The notes under the pieces are model-generated. The model was not told the origin of the DNA. It saw only the letters and a program-made list of their open reading frames with translations, and did no database searches. From the NCBI GenBank assembly GCA_964245015.1, contig CAXTMA010000066.1, positions 1-17,038 of the forward strand: DNA of 17,038 bases, read 5' to 3'. The position numbers were made by a program, and so were the translations under genes. Source of the DNA: RH-AL1 sp964245015. Its GTDB lineage: Bacteria > Pseudomonadota > Alphaproteobacteria > Rhizobiales > Beijerinckiaceae. Below, piece after piece: positions 1 to 6,661 of this stretch (position 1 is its first letter; every line of letters begins with the position of its first letter).

Positions 1-62
1 CCCGGCGCCGGGCCGGGACGAGGCGCCTCCGCGGCGGCGAGGCCGGCACGCTTCCCGAACAT
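1..62 (-). CDS. cpaF: CpaF pilus assembly ATPase, N-terminal fragment
   Basis: Only the first 20 codons are in the window; the gene continues past the left edge. The ATG lies at 62-60 and the peptide begins MFGKR, followed by an Ala/Pro-rich stretch, which is how many alphaproteobacterial CpaF (TadA) proteins start. A GGAG sits 6 nt upstream of the ATG (complement of 69-72), which supports the start. CpaF is the hexameric secretion-type ATPase that powers Flp pilus assembly at the inner membrane, and it follows cpaE in tad operons, as here (51-nt gap). No catalytic motif is visible in so short a piece, so the call rests on the N-terminus and on position. Confidence 0.8.
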   Translation of the reverse strand, partial: MFGKRAGLAAAEAPRPGPAP

Positions 63-84
63 GCGCTACTCCGATGAGCGATCC

Positions 85-110
85 CGGTCCGGACCGCTCG
101 CGGAGAGCGG
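85..110. other. Paired inverted repeats in the cpaE-cpaF gap
   Basis: The 51-nt gap between cpaE and cpaF holds a perfect 12-nt palindrome (CGGTCCGGACCG, 85-96). It overlaps a 6-bp stem, CCGCTC/GAGCGG, with a 5-nt loop (94-110). No T-tract follows in the direction of transcription, so this is not a standard intrinsic terminator. It may tune readthrough or mRNA stability between the two genes, or be a by-product of high GC. Confidence 0.3.
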
Positions 111-113
111 GCG

Positions 114-1355
114 TCAGGACGCCTTCTTGCGCGCCAGTCTGCCCATCAAAGGCTTAAGTATGTTTCTCGACGGTCGCCTGATTTCGACCTTCCCCGTGAC
201 GTTGCGGGCGAGTTCGGCGAAGCTCGCCGCGATCTTGCTCTGCGCCTCGACCTCGGCGATCATCTGGCCGTTGTTGGCCGCTGTGCCGAACAGCCTGGCT
301 TCGAAGGGAATGGCAAGCTCCACCTTCATGTCCACGGCCTTGCTGAAGTCGGCGAGGCCGATCTCGGGGCGCTTGGGGCAGCCGACCGCGTTCATCACCA
401 GCCGCGGCGGCGCATCGTGCGGACGGCCGGCGCGAAGCGTGTCGATCAGGTTCTTGGCGTTGCGCAGGCACGCCAGCGTCGGTTCGGCGACGAGCACGAT
501 CTCGTCGGCGCCGATCAGCAGGCGGCGCGACCATCCCGTCCACAGGTGCGGGATGTCGAGCACGATGCAGGGTGCCGACGCCCGCAGGATATCGACGAGA
601 TGGTCGAAGCCGGTCTCGCTGAAATCGTAGAGGCGGTCGAGCGTCGCCGGCGCGGCGAGCACGGACAGGCGGTCGGTGCAGCGTGACAGCAGGCGGTCGA
701 CGAGGTTGGCATCGAGCCGGTCGGGCGCGAACACCGCCTCGGCGATGCCCTGCGGCGGGTCCTGGTTGAAGTCGAGGCCGGCGGTGCCGAAGCCGAGGTC
801 GGCATCCACGATCACCGTCTGCAGATGCAGGTCGCGGGCGGCGGCGAAGGCCACGTTGTGGGCGACAACGGACGCGCCGACACCGCCCTTGACCCCCGTC
901 ACCGCCACGATCTTGCCCAGCGGATCGGCATCGGCCTGGGTGTACAGCCCCGACAGGGCGCGCACCACGGCGAGCACGTCGAGGGGCGAAACGAGGTAGT
1001 CGCTGACGCCGCGACCCATCAGGTCGCGGTAGAGGACGATGTCGTTGTGGCTGCCGATCACCACGACCCTTGTGCCGCTGTCGCAGAATTCAGCGAGGCT
1101 TTCGAGCTTGGCCACGATCTCGGCATGGCCGGCGGCGGTTTCGAGCACGATGACGTTGGGCGTGGGCGCGTTGCGGAAGGCTTCCACCGCCGCCGCCGCC
1201 CCGCCCATCTGCACCTTGGCGTGCGCGCGCTCCATCCGGCGGTCCTCGAAGGCGCGGCCGATCACCTGCGCGGCCTCGGCCGACTCGCAGAAGGCCTGCA
1301 CGGAGATGCGCGGGAGGGGCGCGATGACCTCGCTGTCGGCGGCCGGCGACTTCAT
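114..1355 (-). CDS. cpaE: CpaE, Flp pilus assembly/localisation protein (MinD/ParA-like)
   Basis: This is a 413-aa protein. The N-terminal half (about residues 15-140) has the alternating strand and helix pattern of a receiver-like domain. It is followed by a MinD/ParA-type ATPase fold beginning KIVAVTGVKGGVGAS, with the deviant Walker A KGGVGAS at 156-162, and a Walker A'/switch segment VIVDADLGFGTAGLDF at 181-196. In this family the protein positions the tad machinery at the membrane. The start is the ATG at 1355, which shares one base with the TGA of cpaD (TGATG) and has a GGGGGAAG sequence a few bases upstream. The open frame extends 89 codons further back through cpaD, but that part is arginine-rich shadow sequence. 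The 1-nt overlap implies translational coupling with cpaD. Confidence 0.93.
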   Translation of the reverse strand: MKSPAADSEVIAPLPRISVQAFCESAEAAQVIGRAFEDRRMERAHAKVQMGGAAAAVEAFRNAPTPNVIVLETAAGHAEIVAKLESLAEFCDSGTRVVVIGSHNDIVLYRDLMGRGVSDYLVSPLDVLAVVRALSGLYTQADADPLGKIVAVTGVKGGVGASVVAHNVAFAAARDLHLQTVIVDADLGFGTAGLDFNQDPPQGIAEAVFAPDRLDANLVDRLLSRCTDRLSVLAAPATLDRLYDFSETGFDHLVDILRASAPCIVLDIPHLWTGWSRRLLIGADEIVLVAEPTLACLRNAKNLIDTLRAGRPHDAPPRLVMNAVGCPKRPEIGLADFSKAVDMKVELAIPFEARLFGTAANNGQMIAEVEAQSKIAASFAELARNVTGKVEIRRPSRNILKPLMGRLARKKAS

Positions 1356-2071
1356 CAGTTGCTTCCCCCGACGCTGCCGATGTTGCTGTTGCTCACCCGC
1401 CAGGACGTGGTCGGGTCGGTCCCGGCGCGGACGGCGCGGATGCCGCGTTCGCGGATCTCGGTGTCGGCCGGCTCCTCGCCGCGGGGCGCGACGAGGTCGC
1501 GCGGATCGGAGGTTTGCGCGGCGATCATGGTCTGGGTCGCGCAGCCGAAGTTCCAGTAGGGCTTGTTCTCCCAACCCTCGATGCTCGACCCGGAGGCGAG
1601 ATCGCTCGGCCATTGCCCGCACTGGTCGGCGACGTTGGCCTTGAGCCCCTCGAAGCTCAGGCGCACCGGCGAGGCGAGGCGAGGGTCAGCGACGGGATAG
1701 GTCGCGACCACCACCGTTCTGACGCCGCCGAGCGCCAGCACCCGGCGGATGTCGGCGACCGGCGCGCGCGCCGGGCCGGCGGTTCGCGGCACCAGCACCG
1801 TCATCCCGCCCCTGCCGGAGGTGCGGTACTGCTCGGCAAAGGCGTAGACCTGCTTGGCCGTGTGCGCATCGAGGCGGCCCTGCGCCGTCGACGGGAACAC
1901 GTCGAGCGTGCTTTTCGCCTCGGCGAGCACGATCGGGTGGCGGGCGTGGAAGTCGGCGAGCGGCACGGAGGAGTCCACCACCCGGTCGGTGACGCAGCCG
2001 GCCAGCGGGAACAGGGCGGCGAGCGCGGCCGCGGCGATAAGCCGTCTGTTGACGAGCGTGGGGAGCGGCAT
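1355..2071 (-). CDS. cpaD: CpaD, Flp pilus outer-membrane lipoprotein
   Basis: This is a 238-aa protein with a lipoprotein signal: basic n-region, hydrophobic stretch, and lipobox LAGC with Cys26. The C-terminal part carries the conserved CpaD block, including CGQWPSDL, a W-N-x-PYWNFGCATQ stretch and DPRDLV. CpaD is thought to support the CpaC secretin in the outer membrane. The start chosen is the ATG at 2071, 4 nt after the cpaC stop, because an AGGA lies 8 nt upstream and the signal peptide then has normal length. The open frame reaches back to 2104, but that would overlap cpaC by 29 nt and add residues ahead of the signal peptide. The two Cys in the conserved block could form a disulfide; that is inference. 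Confidence 0.92.
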   Translation of the reverse strand: MPLPTLVNRRLIAAAALAALFPLAGCVTDRVVDSSVPLADFHARHPIVLAEAKSTLDVFPSTAQGRLDAHTAKQVYAFAEQYRTSGRGGMTVLVPRTAGPARAPVADIRRVLALGGVRTVVVATYPVADPRLASPVRLSFEGLKANVADQCGQWPSDLASGSSIEGWENKPYWNFGCATQTMIAAQTSDPRDLVAPRGEEPADTEIRERGIRAVRAGTDPTTSWRVSNSNIGSVGGSN

Positions 2072-2075
2072 GTCG

Positions 2076-3578
2076 TCAATCCTGGATGAAGCCGACGTGG
2101 CCATGGAAGTTGCGGGCGGCTTCCGGATTGCTCGGCGTGGCGTAGAGCTTGTTCATCCGCCCGAGCAGCCAGGCCTGCGGGTCGCTTGCGTCGGTGAAGC
2201 CGTCGTCGGGCTTGGCGAGCGCGCTCGCCGCCACCGGCTTCACGATGATGGGGGTGACGATGATGATGAGCTCGGTTTCCTGGCGCTGGTAGTCGCGCGA
2301 GCGGAACAACGTGCCCAGGATCGGCAGGTCGAGCAGGCCCGGCAGGCCGTTGATGGTCTGCAGGCTCTGCTGCTGGATCAGGCCGGCGGTGGCGATGGAG
2401 CCGCCCGACGGCAGCTCGACCGTGGTGTCGTTCTTGCGCGTCAGCAGTCCGGGCGTCGACACGCCGCCGACGATGGCGCCGTGCTGGAAGTCGAGGTCGG
2501 CGACCTCGGTGGCCAGGCGCAGCATGATGCGTCCTTCCGACAGGACCACCGGCTCGAAGTTGAGCGTGATGCCGTAGGGCTTGAAGGCGGCGCCTGTGGT
2601 GCAGGCCGAGGTCGAGGTGGTGCCGGTGCCCGTCGTCTGCCCGGAGCAGACGAGGCCGGTTGAATAGGGGAACTCGCCGCCGACGGTGAAGTGCGCGGCC
2701 TCGCCCGAGATGGCGGTGACGGTCGGCTCGGCCAGCGTCCGGGTGACGCCGTATCGCTCGAAGGCCTGCAGCGTCGCCTTCAGGCCGTTGTAGGAGTTGA
2801 TGTTCAGCGCGCTCGTCTGGGCGAGGTCGAGCGCACTGGAGCTGGACGACAGCGCGCCGTTGATGGCGAACGGGTTGTACTGCGTCAGCGAGCCCCAGGC
2901 CGACGAGGAGATGCCGAGCTGCTTGGCGATGTCGCGGCGCATCTCCGAGATGGTGACCTTGAGCATCACCTGATCGCGGCCGCGGATGGTGAGGGAGTTC
3001 ACCACCAGGCCGGCTCCCGGCGCGGCGCCGGTCTGGCCCTGCTTGGCGAAGCCCTCCGCCAGGTCGGCCGCGCGGCGCGCTTCTTCGGCCGAGTTCACCT
3101 CGCCCGTCAGGATGATCGAGTCGCCGATGGTGCGCACGTTGATGCGCGTCGTCGGCATCGCCGCCTGCAGGATCTGGCTGAGTTCGCCGATGTCGCGCCC
3201 GATGTTGATTTCGAAGGACGCGATCTCGCGGCCCTGCCGGTCGAGCGCGAACAGCGAGGTCTGCCCTGTGGCGCTGCCGATGACGTAGATCTTGCGGGCG
3301 GTGCGCACGATGGCGTTGGCCACGGCGGGGTTGGCGACGAAGATCTCGGCCGCGTCCTCCGGCAGGTCGATGATCGTGGACTTGCCCACGCCCATGCTGA
3401 TGCGCTGGGCGCCGCCGTCGGCGCTGAGCGCGGCGCGCCTCGCGCGTGCGCCGGCCGGGGTCGCCGGGGCGATGCCGAGCGCGCCGGCGAGCAGCAGCTT
3501 CACAATGGCCGTCGCCGCTTTCCCAGGGGCGAAGCGGGCGGCGGCGCGGCGGCGCGGGATCGCGCTTGGCTCGAACAT
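2076..3578 (-). CDS. cpaC: CpaC, Flp pilus secretin
   Basis: This is a 500-aa outer-membrane channel of the tad pilus. It has a long basic signal region (about 1-46) with a hydrophobic core near 22-40, then the pilus-formation N-terminal domain (about 57-127), a BON-like segment (about 128-180) and a secretin core (about 200-450). The core ends with SGGSIATAGL, LPGLLDLPILGTLF and the final strand ELIIIVTPIIVKPV. The start at 3578 has GGGAG 8 nt upstream. An alternative ATG at 3596 overlaps the cpaB stop (ATGA) and would add six residues. Residues 303-330 form a Gly/Ser/Thr-rich loop with two cysteines (C311, C326). The gene sits 14 nt after cpaB and is followed at once by cpaD. Confidence 0.95.
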   Translation of the reverse strand: MFEPSAIPRRRAAARFAPGKAATAIVKLLLAGALGIAPATPAGARARRAALSADGGAQRISMGVGKSTIIDLPEDAAEIFVANPAVANAIVRTARKIYVIGSATGQTSLFALDRQGREIASFEINIGRDIGELSQILQAAMPTTRINVRTIGDSIILTGEVNSAEEARRAADLAEGFAKQGQTGAAPGAGLVVNSLTIRGRDQVMLKVTISEMRRDIAKQLGISSSAWGSLTQYNPFAINGALSSSSSALDLAQTSALNINSYNGLKATLQAFERYGVTRTLAEPTVTAISGEAAHFTVGGEFPYSTGLVCSGQTTGTGTTSTSACTTGAAFKPYGITLNFEPVVLSEGRIMLRLATEVADLDFQHGAIVGGVSTPGLLTRKNDTTVELPSGGSIATAGLIQQQSLQTINGLPGLLDLPILGTLFRSRDYQRQETELIIIVTPIIVKPVAASALAKPDDGFTDASDPQAWLLGRMNKLYATPSNPEAARNFHGHVGFIQD

Positions 3579-3592
3579 GGGGTGAACTCCCG

Positions 3593-4378
3593 TCATCGCA
3601 CCCGAGCCTGGCTGGCGTTGCCCGAGCGGATGATGGTCATGGTGAGCGGCTGGGGGGCGACGGCGTCGGACCGGCTGCTGTCGACCATCGCCCGCAGCGA
3701 CAGGTTGAGCTGGCCGGTGCGCTGGGCGAGGACGACCCTCTCGGCCTGTTCCTGCGTCATTTCCAAGGTGGCCGTGCTGCCGATCACCGTGCGCTCGCTC
3801 GCCCGCTCCTGGACCATCTGGCCGATGGCGAGGACGCGGATGTTGGCGAGAAGCGTTTCGCTGGTGAAGGTGCCCGGCGCATCGTCGGGGTGGAAGGTGC
3901 GGATCACGTCGACCCGGTCGTTGGGCAGGATGAAGCCGCCGGCGGCTGACTTGCCCTGATCGCTGAGGTCGATGGCGACGGCGCGCATGCCGGTGGCCAG
4001 CACCGCAGCCATGAAGCCCGAGCCGTTGCCCTTGACGAGACGGTCGATCTTGAGCGGGTCGCCGGGATCGAAGTTGGCGCGCACGATCGCGCCCTTCCAG
4101 CTGTCCAGGCCGGCCGGCTGCAGGGAGCGCACGATCGTCCCGGGCGGAAGCTGGTCCCTGGGCCAGGACTGCCAGCGCACGTCGCCGTCGGCGATCACGG
4201 ACCCGAAGTTCAGGGGACGGGCGGCGACGAGCACGGCTTCGGCCGGCTGCGGCGGAGGCGGCGGCGCGGTTGGCACCCGCACCACCACCGGCTCGGGCTT
4301 GCTGCCCATCATGAGGTAGGCGGCGCCGAGCCCCGCCGATAGGGCGATTGCGAGAACGACGAGGCGAGCTGCTTTCAT
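3593..4378 (-). CDS. cpaB: CpaB, Flp pilus assembly protein (SAF domain)
   Basis: This is a 261-aa inner-membrane-anchored periplasmic protein (RcpC/CpaB family). A single N-terminal hydrophobic segment (about 5-25) acts as an uncleaved anchor. It is followed by a proline-rich linker (about 36-46) and a SAF domain (about 48-115) containing the ARPLNFGSVIADGDV pattern. The second half, with DVIRTF and TLLANIRVLAIGQ, matches the RcpC domain, ending in a run typical of the family (ATLEMTQEQAERVVLAQ). The start is given as the ATG at 4378; a GTG directly in front (4381) is also possible, and neither has a strong ribosome binding site. It is the first gene of the cpaB-cpaF block, with a 298-bp gap before it. 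Confidence 0.92.
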   Translation of the reverse strand: MKAARLVVLAIALSAGLGAAYLMMGSKPEPVVVRVPTAPPPPPQPAEAVLVAARPLNFGSVIADGDVRWQSWPRDQLPPGTIVRSLQPAGLDSWKGAIVRANFDPGDPLKIDRLVKGNGSGFMAAVLATGMRAVAIDLSDQGKSAAGGFILPNDRVDVIRTFHPDDAPGTFTSETLLANIRVLAIGQMVQERASERTVIGSTATLEMTQEQAERVVLAQRTGQLNLSLRAMVDSSRSDAVAPQPLTMTIIRSGNASQARVR

Positions 4379-4442
4379 CACCCGTACCGGTCAGGCGCCG
4401 AGATCGGGCGCCCCACCGATAAGCGCAGGAAAACATGTTGAT

Positions 4443-4473
4443 ATGGTTAACCGTTGGTGCAGGTCTCCAACGG
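4443..4473 (-). promoter_or_regulatory. Candidate operator upstream of cpaB: CtrA-like half site beside an inverted repeat
   Basis: On the minus strand, TTAACCAT (complement of 4443-4450) matches a half site associated with the alphaproteobacterial cell-cycle regulator CtrA. Immediately upstream is a perfect 7-bp inverted repeat, CCGTTGG-N9-CCAACGG (4451-4457 with 4467-4473). The patch is less GC-rich than its surroundings and lies about 65 nt before the cpaB start, which suits a promoter/operator. The second CtrA half site at the expected spacing is absent, so the regulator is a guess. Confidence 0.3.
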
Positions 4474-4551
4474 AGCCCGTTGCGCCTTCGGGAGCACCGG
4501 ACCCAAACGCGCAGCCGGTCGGGGATGACGCCGCCGCGGTGCAACAGGTCG

Positions 4552-4577
4552 GGGCATCGGAGCGGGTGCCGATGCCC
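4552..4577. other. Strong 9-bp hairpin between cpaA and cpaB
   Basis: GGGCATCGG (4552-4560) and CCGATGCCC (4569-4577) are perfectly complementary with an 8-nt loop. The hairpin lies about 100 nt after the cpaA stop in the direction of transcription. No T-run follows on either strand, so it may be a factor-dependent terminator, an attenuator or an RNA-stability element rather than a classical terminator. Confidence 0.45.
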
Positions 4578-4676
4578 TGAGCGGCCTCGAGTGCCTTGCG
4601 CCGCTTCGTCCTCGCTTCTTCGACGCGCAACGGAGCCGGGTCGAACTCGACGTGTGAGAAGGCTGGAAGAGCCCGC

Positions 4677-5183
4677 TCAGAACGCGGCGGCGGCGCTCCA
4701 CACGCCGGTCTCGGGGTAGATGAGCAGGCCGGCGATCGCCAGCGCGATCCCGTAGGGGACGCCGGCCCCGCGCTCGTGCAGGCGCGCGACCCAGCCGATC
4801 CCGATCATCCAACCCGGCAGCGGCATCAGGCGGGCGTAGATGATGGCAAGGGTGAGCGCGCCGCCGATCAGGGCGGTGTCGAGGCTGTAGTCGGCGAGGT
4901 GCTCGAAGCCCATCCACACCGCCGTGGCGGCGGCGAGCTTGGCGTCGCCGCCGCCGATCCAGCTCATCGCGAACATCGCGAAGGTCACGGCGAGGACGCC
5001 GACGCCGCAGGCGACGTGCATCGCGATCTGCCAGCTCCCCATGCCGGCGGCTGCGGCGAAGACGGGGAACACCACGATCAGCGCCAGCGAGAGGCGGTTG
5101 GAAATCGTCATGGTGAACAGGTCGGACAAAGCCGCGAAGATCATCAGCGCGGGAAACAAGATCAGCGTCGCCGCCTGCAGCAT
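4677..5183 (-). CDS. cpaA: CpaA, type IV prepilin peptidase (A24 family)
   Basis: This is a 168-aa integral membrane aspartic protease that removes the leader from the Flp prepilin. Both catalytic aspartates are in their usual settings: D21 in ALSDLFTMTISN near the end of the first membrane helix, and D80 in the SWIGGGDAKLA motif (GxGD type). The rest is hydrophobic helices. It lacks the N-terminal methylase domain found in long type IV prepilin peptidases, as is normal for CpaA. The start at 5183 has GAGGGAT 6 nt upstream; the frame extends to 5240, but that adds a polar tail before the first membrane segment. A terminator separates it from flp, so its expression probably depends on readthrough or a promoter of its own. 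Confidence 0.93.
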   Translation of the reverse strand: MLQAATLILFPALMIFAALSDLFTMTISNRLSLALIVVFPVFAAAAGMGSWQIAMHVACGVGVLAVTFAMFAMSWIGGGDAKLAAATAVWMGFEHLADYSLDTALIGGALTLAIIYARLMPLPGWMIGIGWVARLHERGAGVPYGIALAIAGLLIYPETGVWSAAAAF

Positions 5184-5325
5184 GGTTCGATCCCTCGGCC
5201 CCGCCGCCATCGGGTTGGAGCCCGACGGCAGCTCTCGCACGAGGCGATTACCCGTCCGTTACGCTGCGCCGCCGCGGCACCCTGCGGGACGACCCGGCCC
5301 GAGTCGGGGGGGACGCGGCGCCAAC

Positions 5326-5354
5326 GAAAAACGGCCCCGGACGAACCGGGGCCG
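5326..5354 (-). terminator. Intrinsic terminator after flp
   Basis: On the minus strand a perfect 9-bp GC stem, CGGCCCCGG/CCGGGGCCG, with a 5-nt loop (5332-5354) is followed directly by five T residues (complement of 5327-5331). It begins about 40 nt after the flp stop and before cpaA. This is the clearest Rho-independent terminator in the window. It would make flp mostly monocistronic. Confidence 0.85.
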
Positions 5355-5393
5355 CTGGCGGCGCCGCGCGAGGCGCCCCGACGAACGGGTGCA

Positions 5394-5558
5394 TCAGGAC
5401 AGGTTGCCGGACACCTGGTTGAACTTGTTGACGAGGTTCTTGCCGACGGTGCTCACGGCGGTGATGATGGCGACGGAGATCAGGCCGGCGATCAGGCCGT
5501 ACTCGATGGCGGTCGCGCCGGACTGGTCGGCGACGAAACGGTTGAACAAAGACTTCAT
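5394..5558 (-). CDS. flp: Flp/PilA type IVb pilin
   Basis: This is a 54-aa major pilin precursor. The leader is 14 residues, ending in Gly14, and the mature part starts ATAIEYGLIAGLIS. It has the invariant Glu at +5 (E19) and Tyr at +6 (Y20) and a hydrophobic helix to about residue 37. The tail NKFNQVSGNLS is short, as in other Flp pilins. CpaA would cleave after Gly14. The start at 5558 has AGGAG 7 nt upstream, the best ribosome binding site in the locus, in keeping with high-level pilin synthesis. The frame runs further upstream to 5732, but that part is not pilin-like. A strong terminator follows. Confidence 0.96.
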   Translation of the reverse strand: MKSLFNRFVADQSGATAIEYGLIAGLISVAIITAVSTVGKNLVNKFNQVSGNLS

Positions 5559-5824
5559 GTTGGGTCTCCTTGGGATGTACTGCCTGCGTCCCAGCCCGTT
5601 CGCCCTGACGCATCCGGCTGGAATAGGTCGGACCCTAGGCATCATCCCTTGCCACGGGGTTAAGGGCGCCGGCGCAGCCGCGGCGGCCGGCACCGGGCTG
5701 CCGCCATGCTCAACGAAACGTTGAGAGTTCACCGGTCGAGTCGAGCCCGCTGCGGCCGCTTCATGCTTCCTTCACCGCTTCCGACAATAGACTGGCGTCC
5801 GTGCTGTTTGCGTCGGAGTGTACA
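5559..5824. promoter_or_regulatory. Divergent promoter region of flp and the secretin N-domain gene
   Basis: These 266 bp separate two outward-facing pilus genes and must contain both start regions. No confident -35/-10 pair is visible. Notable items are a perfect inverted repeat at 5709-5725 (listed separately), a TTAA at 5660-5663 that could be a CtrA half site, and a GC-rich central part. No coding frame here is convincing. Confidence 0.5.
5709..5725. promoter_or_regulatory. Operator-like inverted repeat CTCAACG-AAA-CGTTGAG
   Basis: A perfect 7-bp inverted repeat with a 3-nt centre lies between the divergent genes, about 150 nt from the flp start and 100 nt from the start at 5825. Its moderate AT content stands out from the local background. 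The symmetry and position suit a dimeric regulator acting on one or both promoters; the regulator cannot be named from the sequence. Confidence 0.35.
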
Positions 5825-6379
5825 ATGCGTGCCATCAAGTGGCGGGCCGTGCTGGAATCGGCGGCCGCGGTTTTCGCGAACAACCGGGGTCGCCCGGCGG
5901 TGCTCGGTTCGGCCCTGCTGGCGTCGGCCTTCGTGATCCCGCCCTCCGCGGTCCGGGCGGAGGAGACGACGATCGTCGCCGTGATCGATCAGGCACGTCT
6001 GGTCAAGATCCCGCCGGGGACGGAAACTCTCGTCATCGGCAATCCCACGGTCGCCGACGTCACGCTGCTGAAGCAGAACAGCATGATGATCCTCACCCCT
6101 CGCTCGTTCGGGCAAACCAACTTCATCGCGCTCGACGGGCACGGCAATGCGGTCGCGCAATCGGTGATCGAGGTGGTGGCTGGCACCAACACGATGATCG
6201 TGCAACGCGGCACGGCGCGCGAATCCTACAGCTGCGCGCCGCGGTGCCAGCCGACCGAGCAGCTCGGCGACGACGACGGCTACGTCAGAAAGAACGCCGA
6301 TCAGGCGCAGGCCCACACCGCCCGCCTGTCGGGCTCGACCGCACCGACCAGCCTCGGCGTGCTGACGCCGTCGCACTGA
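5825..6379 (+). CDS. Exported protein with stand-alone pilus-formation (CpaC N-terminal) domain
   Basis: This is a 184-aa protein. The N-terminal hydrophobic stretch (about 25-38) ending in AVRA suggests export, with cleavage near residue 45. Residues 50-118 match the N-terminal domain of CpaC: compare its IPPGTETLVIGNPTVADV and FGQTNFIALDGHGN with the equivalent LPEDAAEIFVANPAVANA and TGQTSLFALDRQGR of the CpaC in this window. No BON or secretin part follows. The C-terminal 60 residues are polar and include SYSCAPRCQPT, a C-x3-C pair (C137, C141). Start: ATG at 5825 with GGAG 6 nt upstream; a GTG at 5801 is in frame but has no such site. Being divergent from flp, it probably serves the same pilus, perhaps as a periplasmic partner of the secretin; that is inference. 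Confidence 0.85.
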   Translation: MRAIKWRAVLESAAAVFANNRGRPAVLGSALLASAFVIPPSAVRAEETTIVAVIDQARLVKIPPGTETLVIGNPTVADVTLLKQNSMMILTPRSFGQTNFIALDGHGNAVAQSVIEVVAGTNTMIVQRGTARESYSCAPRCQPTEQLGDDDGYVRKNADQAQAHTARLSGSTAPTSLGVLTPSH

Positions 6380-6395
6380 TCGCGGGGAGGCTCAC

Positions 6396-6430
6396 AGCGA
6401 GTGTCTCGCTTGGCCGGATCGTGGTCCGGC
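6396..6430 (+). terminator. Tandem hairpins after the secretin N-domain gene
   Basis: Two perfect 6-bp stems follow the stop codon by about 16 nt: AGCGAG-tgt-CTCGCT (6396-6410) and GCCGGA-tcgtgg-TCCGGC (6413-6430). No T-run follows. They are well placed to end or stabilise the transcript, but this is a weak terminator call. The remainder of the gap to 6661 shows nothing I can support. Confidence 0.35.
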
Positions 6431-6661
6431 GTATGGCGTCCCGCTCCGCGAGGACGCTGCACGGCGTTGAGGATTCGATCGCCGCGCCACCTGCCTGAGC
6501 CGCAGCCGTCGCCACCCAAAGCTTGAGGATCGGGCGCAGCCTCCCCGCCACGCTGCGCATGGTCCCCTCACCCGCCCGGAAAGGCGACAAGCCCGCCGCG
6601 AACCGCTCCTGCGAGGGTTCCCGGCTACTGTCTCGGCCTTGTTCGGACGGCGGCCGCGATC

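Larger units (their letters stand above)
4379..4676. other. Intergenic region between cpaA and cpaB, no supported gene
   Basis: This 298-bp stretch separates cpaA from cpaB, although both run the same way. It holds a less GC-rich patch near 4430-4451, inverted repeats listed separately, and a GGCGCC/GGCGCC stem (4394-4399 with 4407-4412) close to the cpaB start. A 79-codon TTG-start frame on the minus strand (4391-4630) has no recognisable domain and no convincing ribosome binding site, so I do not call it. The region most likely contains a separate promoter and leader for cpaB-cpaF; that is inference. Confidence 0.5.

Noticed and set aside
4391..4630. A 79-codon minus-strand frame between cpaA and cpaB
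   Set aside because: It needs a TTG start, lacks a convincing ribosome binding site and shows no membrane, pilin or other motif.
5636..5655. A possible sigma-54 promoter for flp (TGGCA then ATGCC on the minus strand)
   Set aside because: The distance between the GG and GC elements is 11 nt instead of the required 10, and the consensus is otherwise weak.
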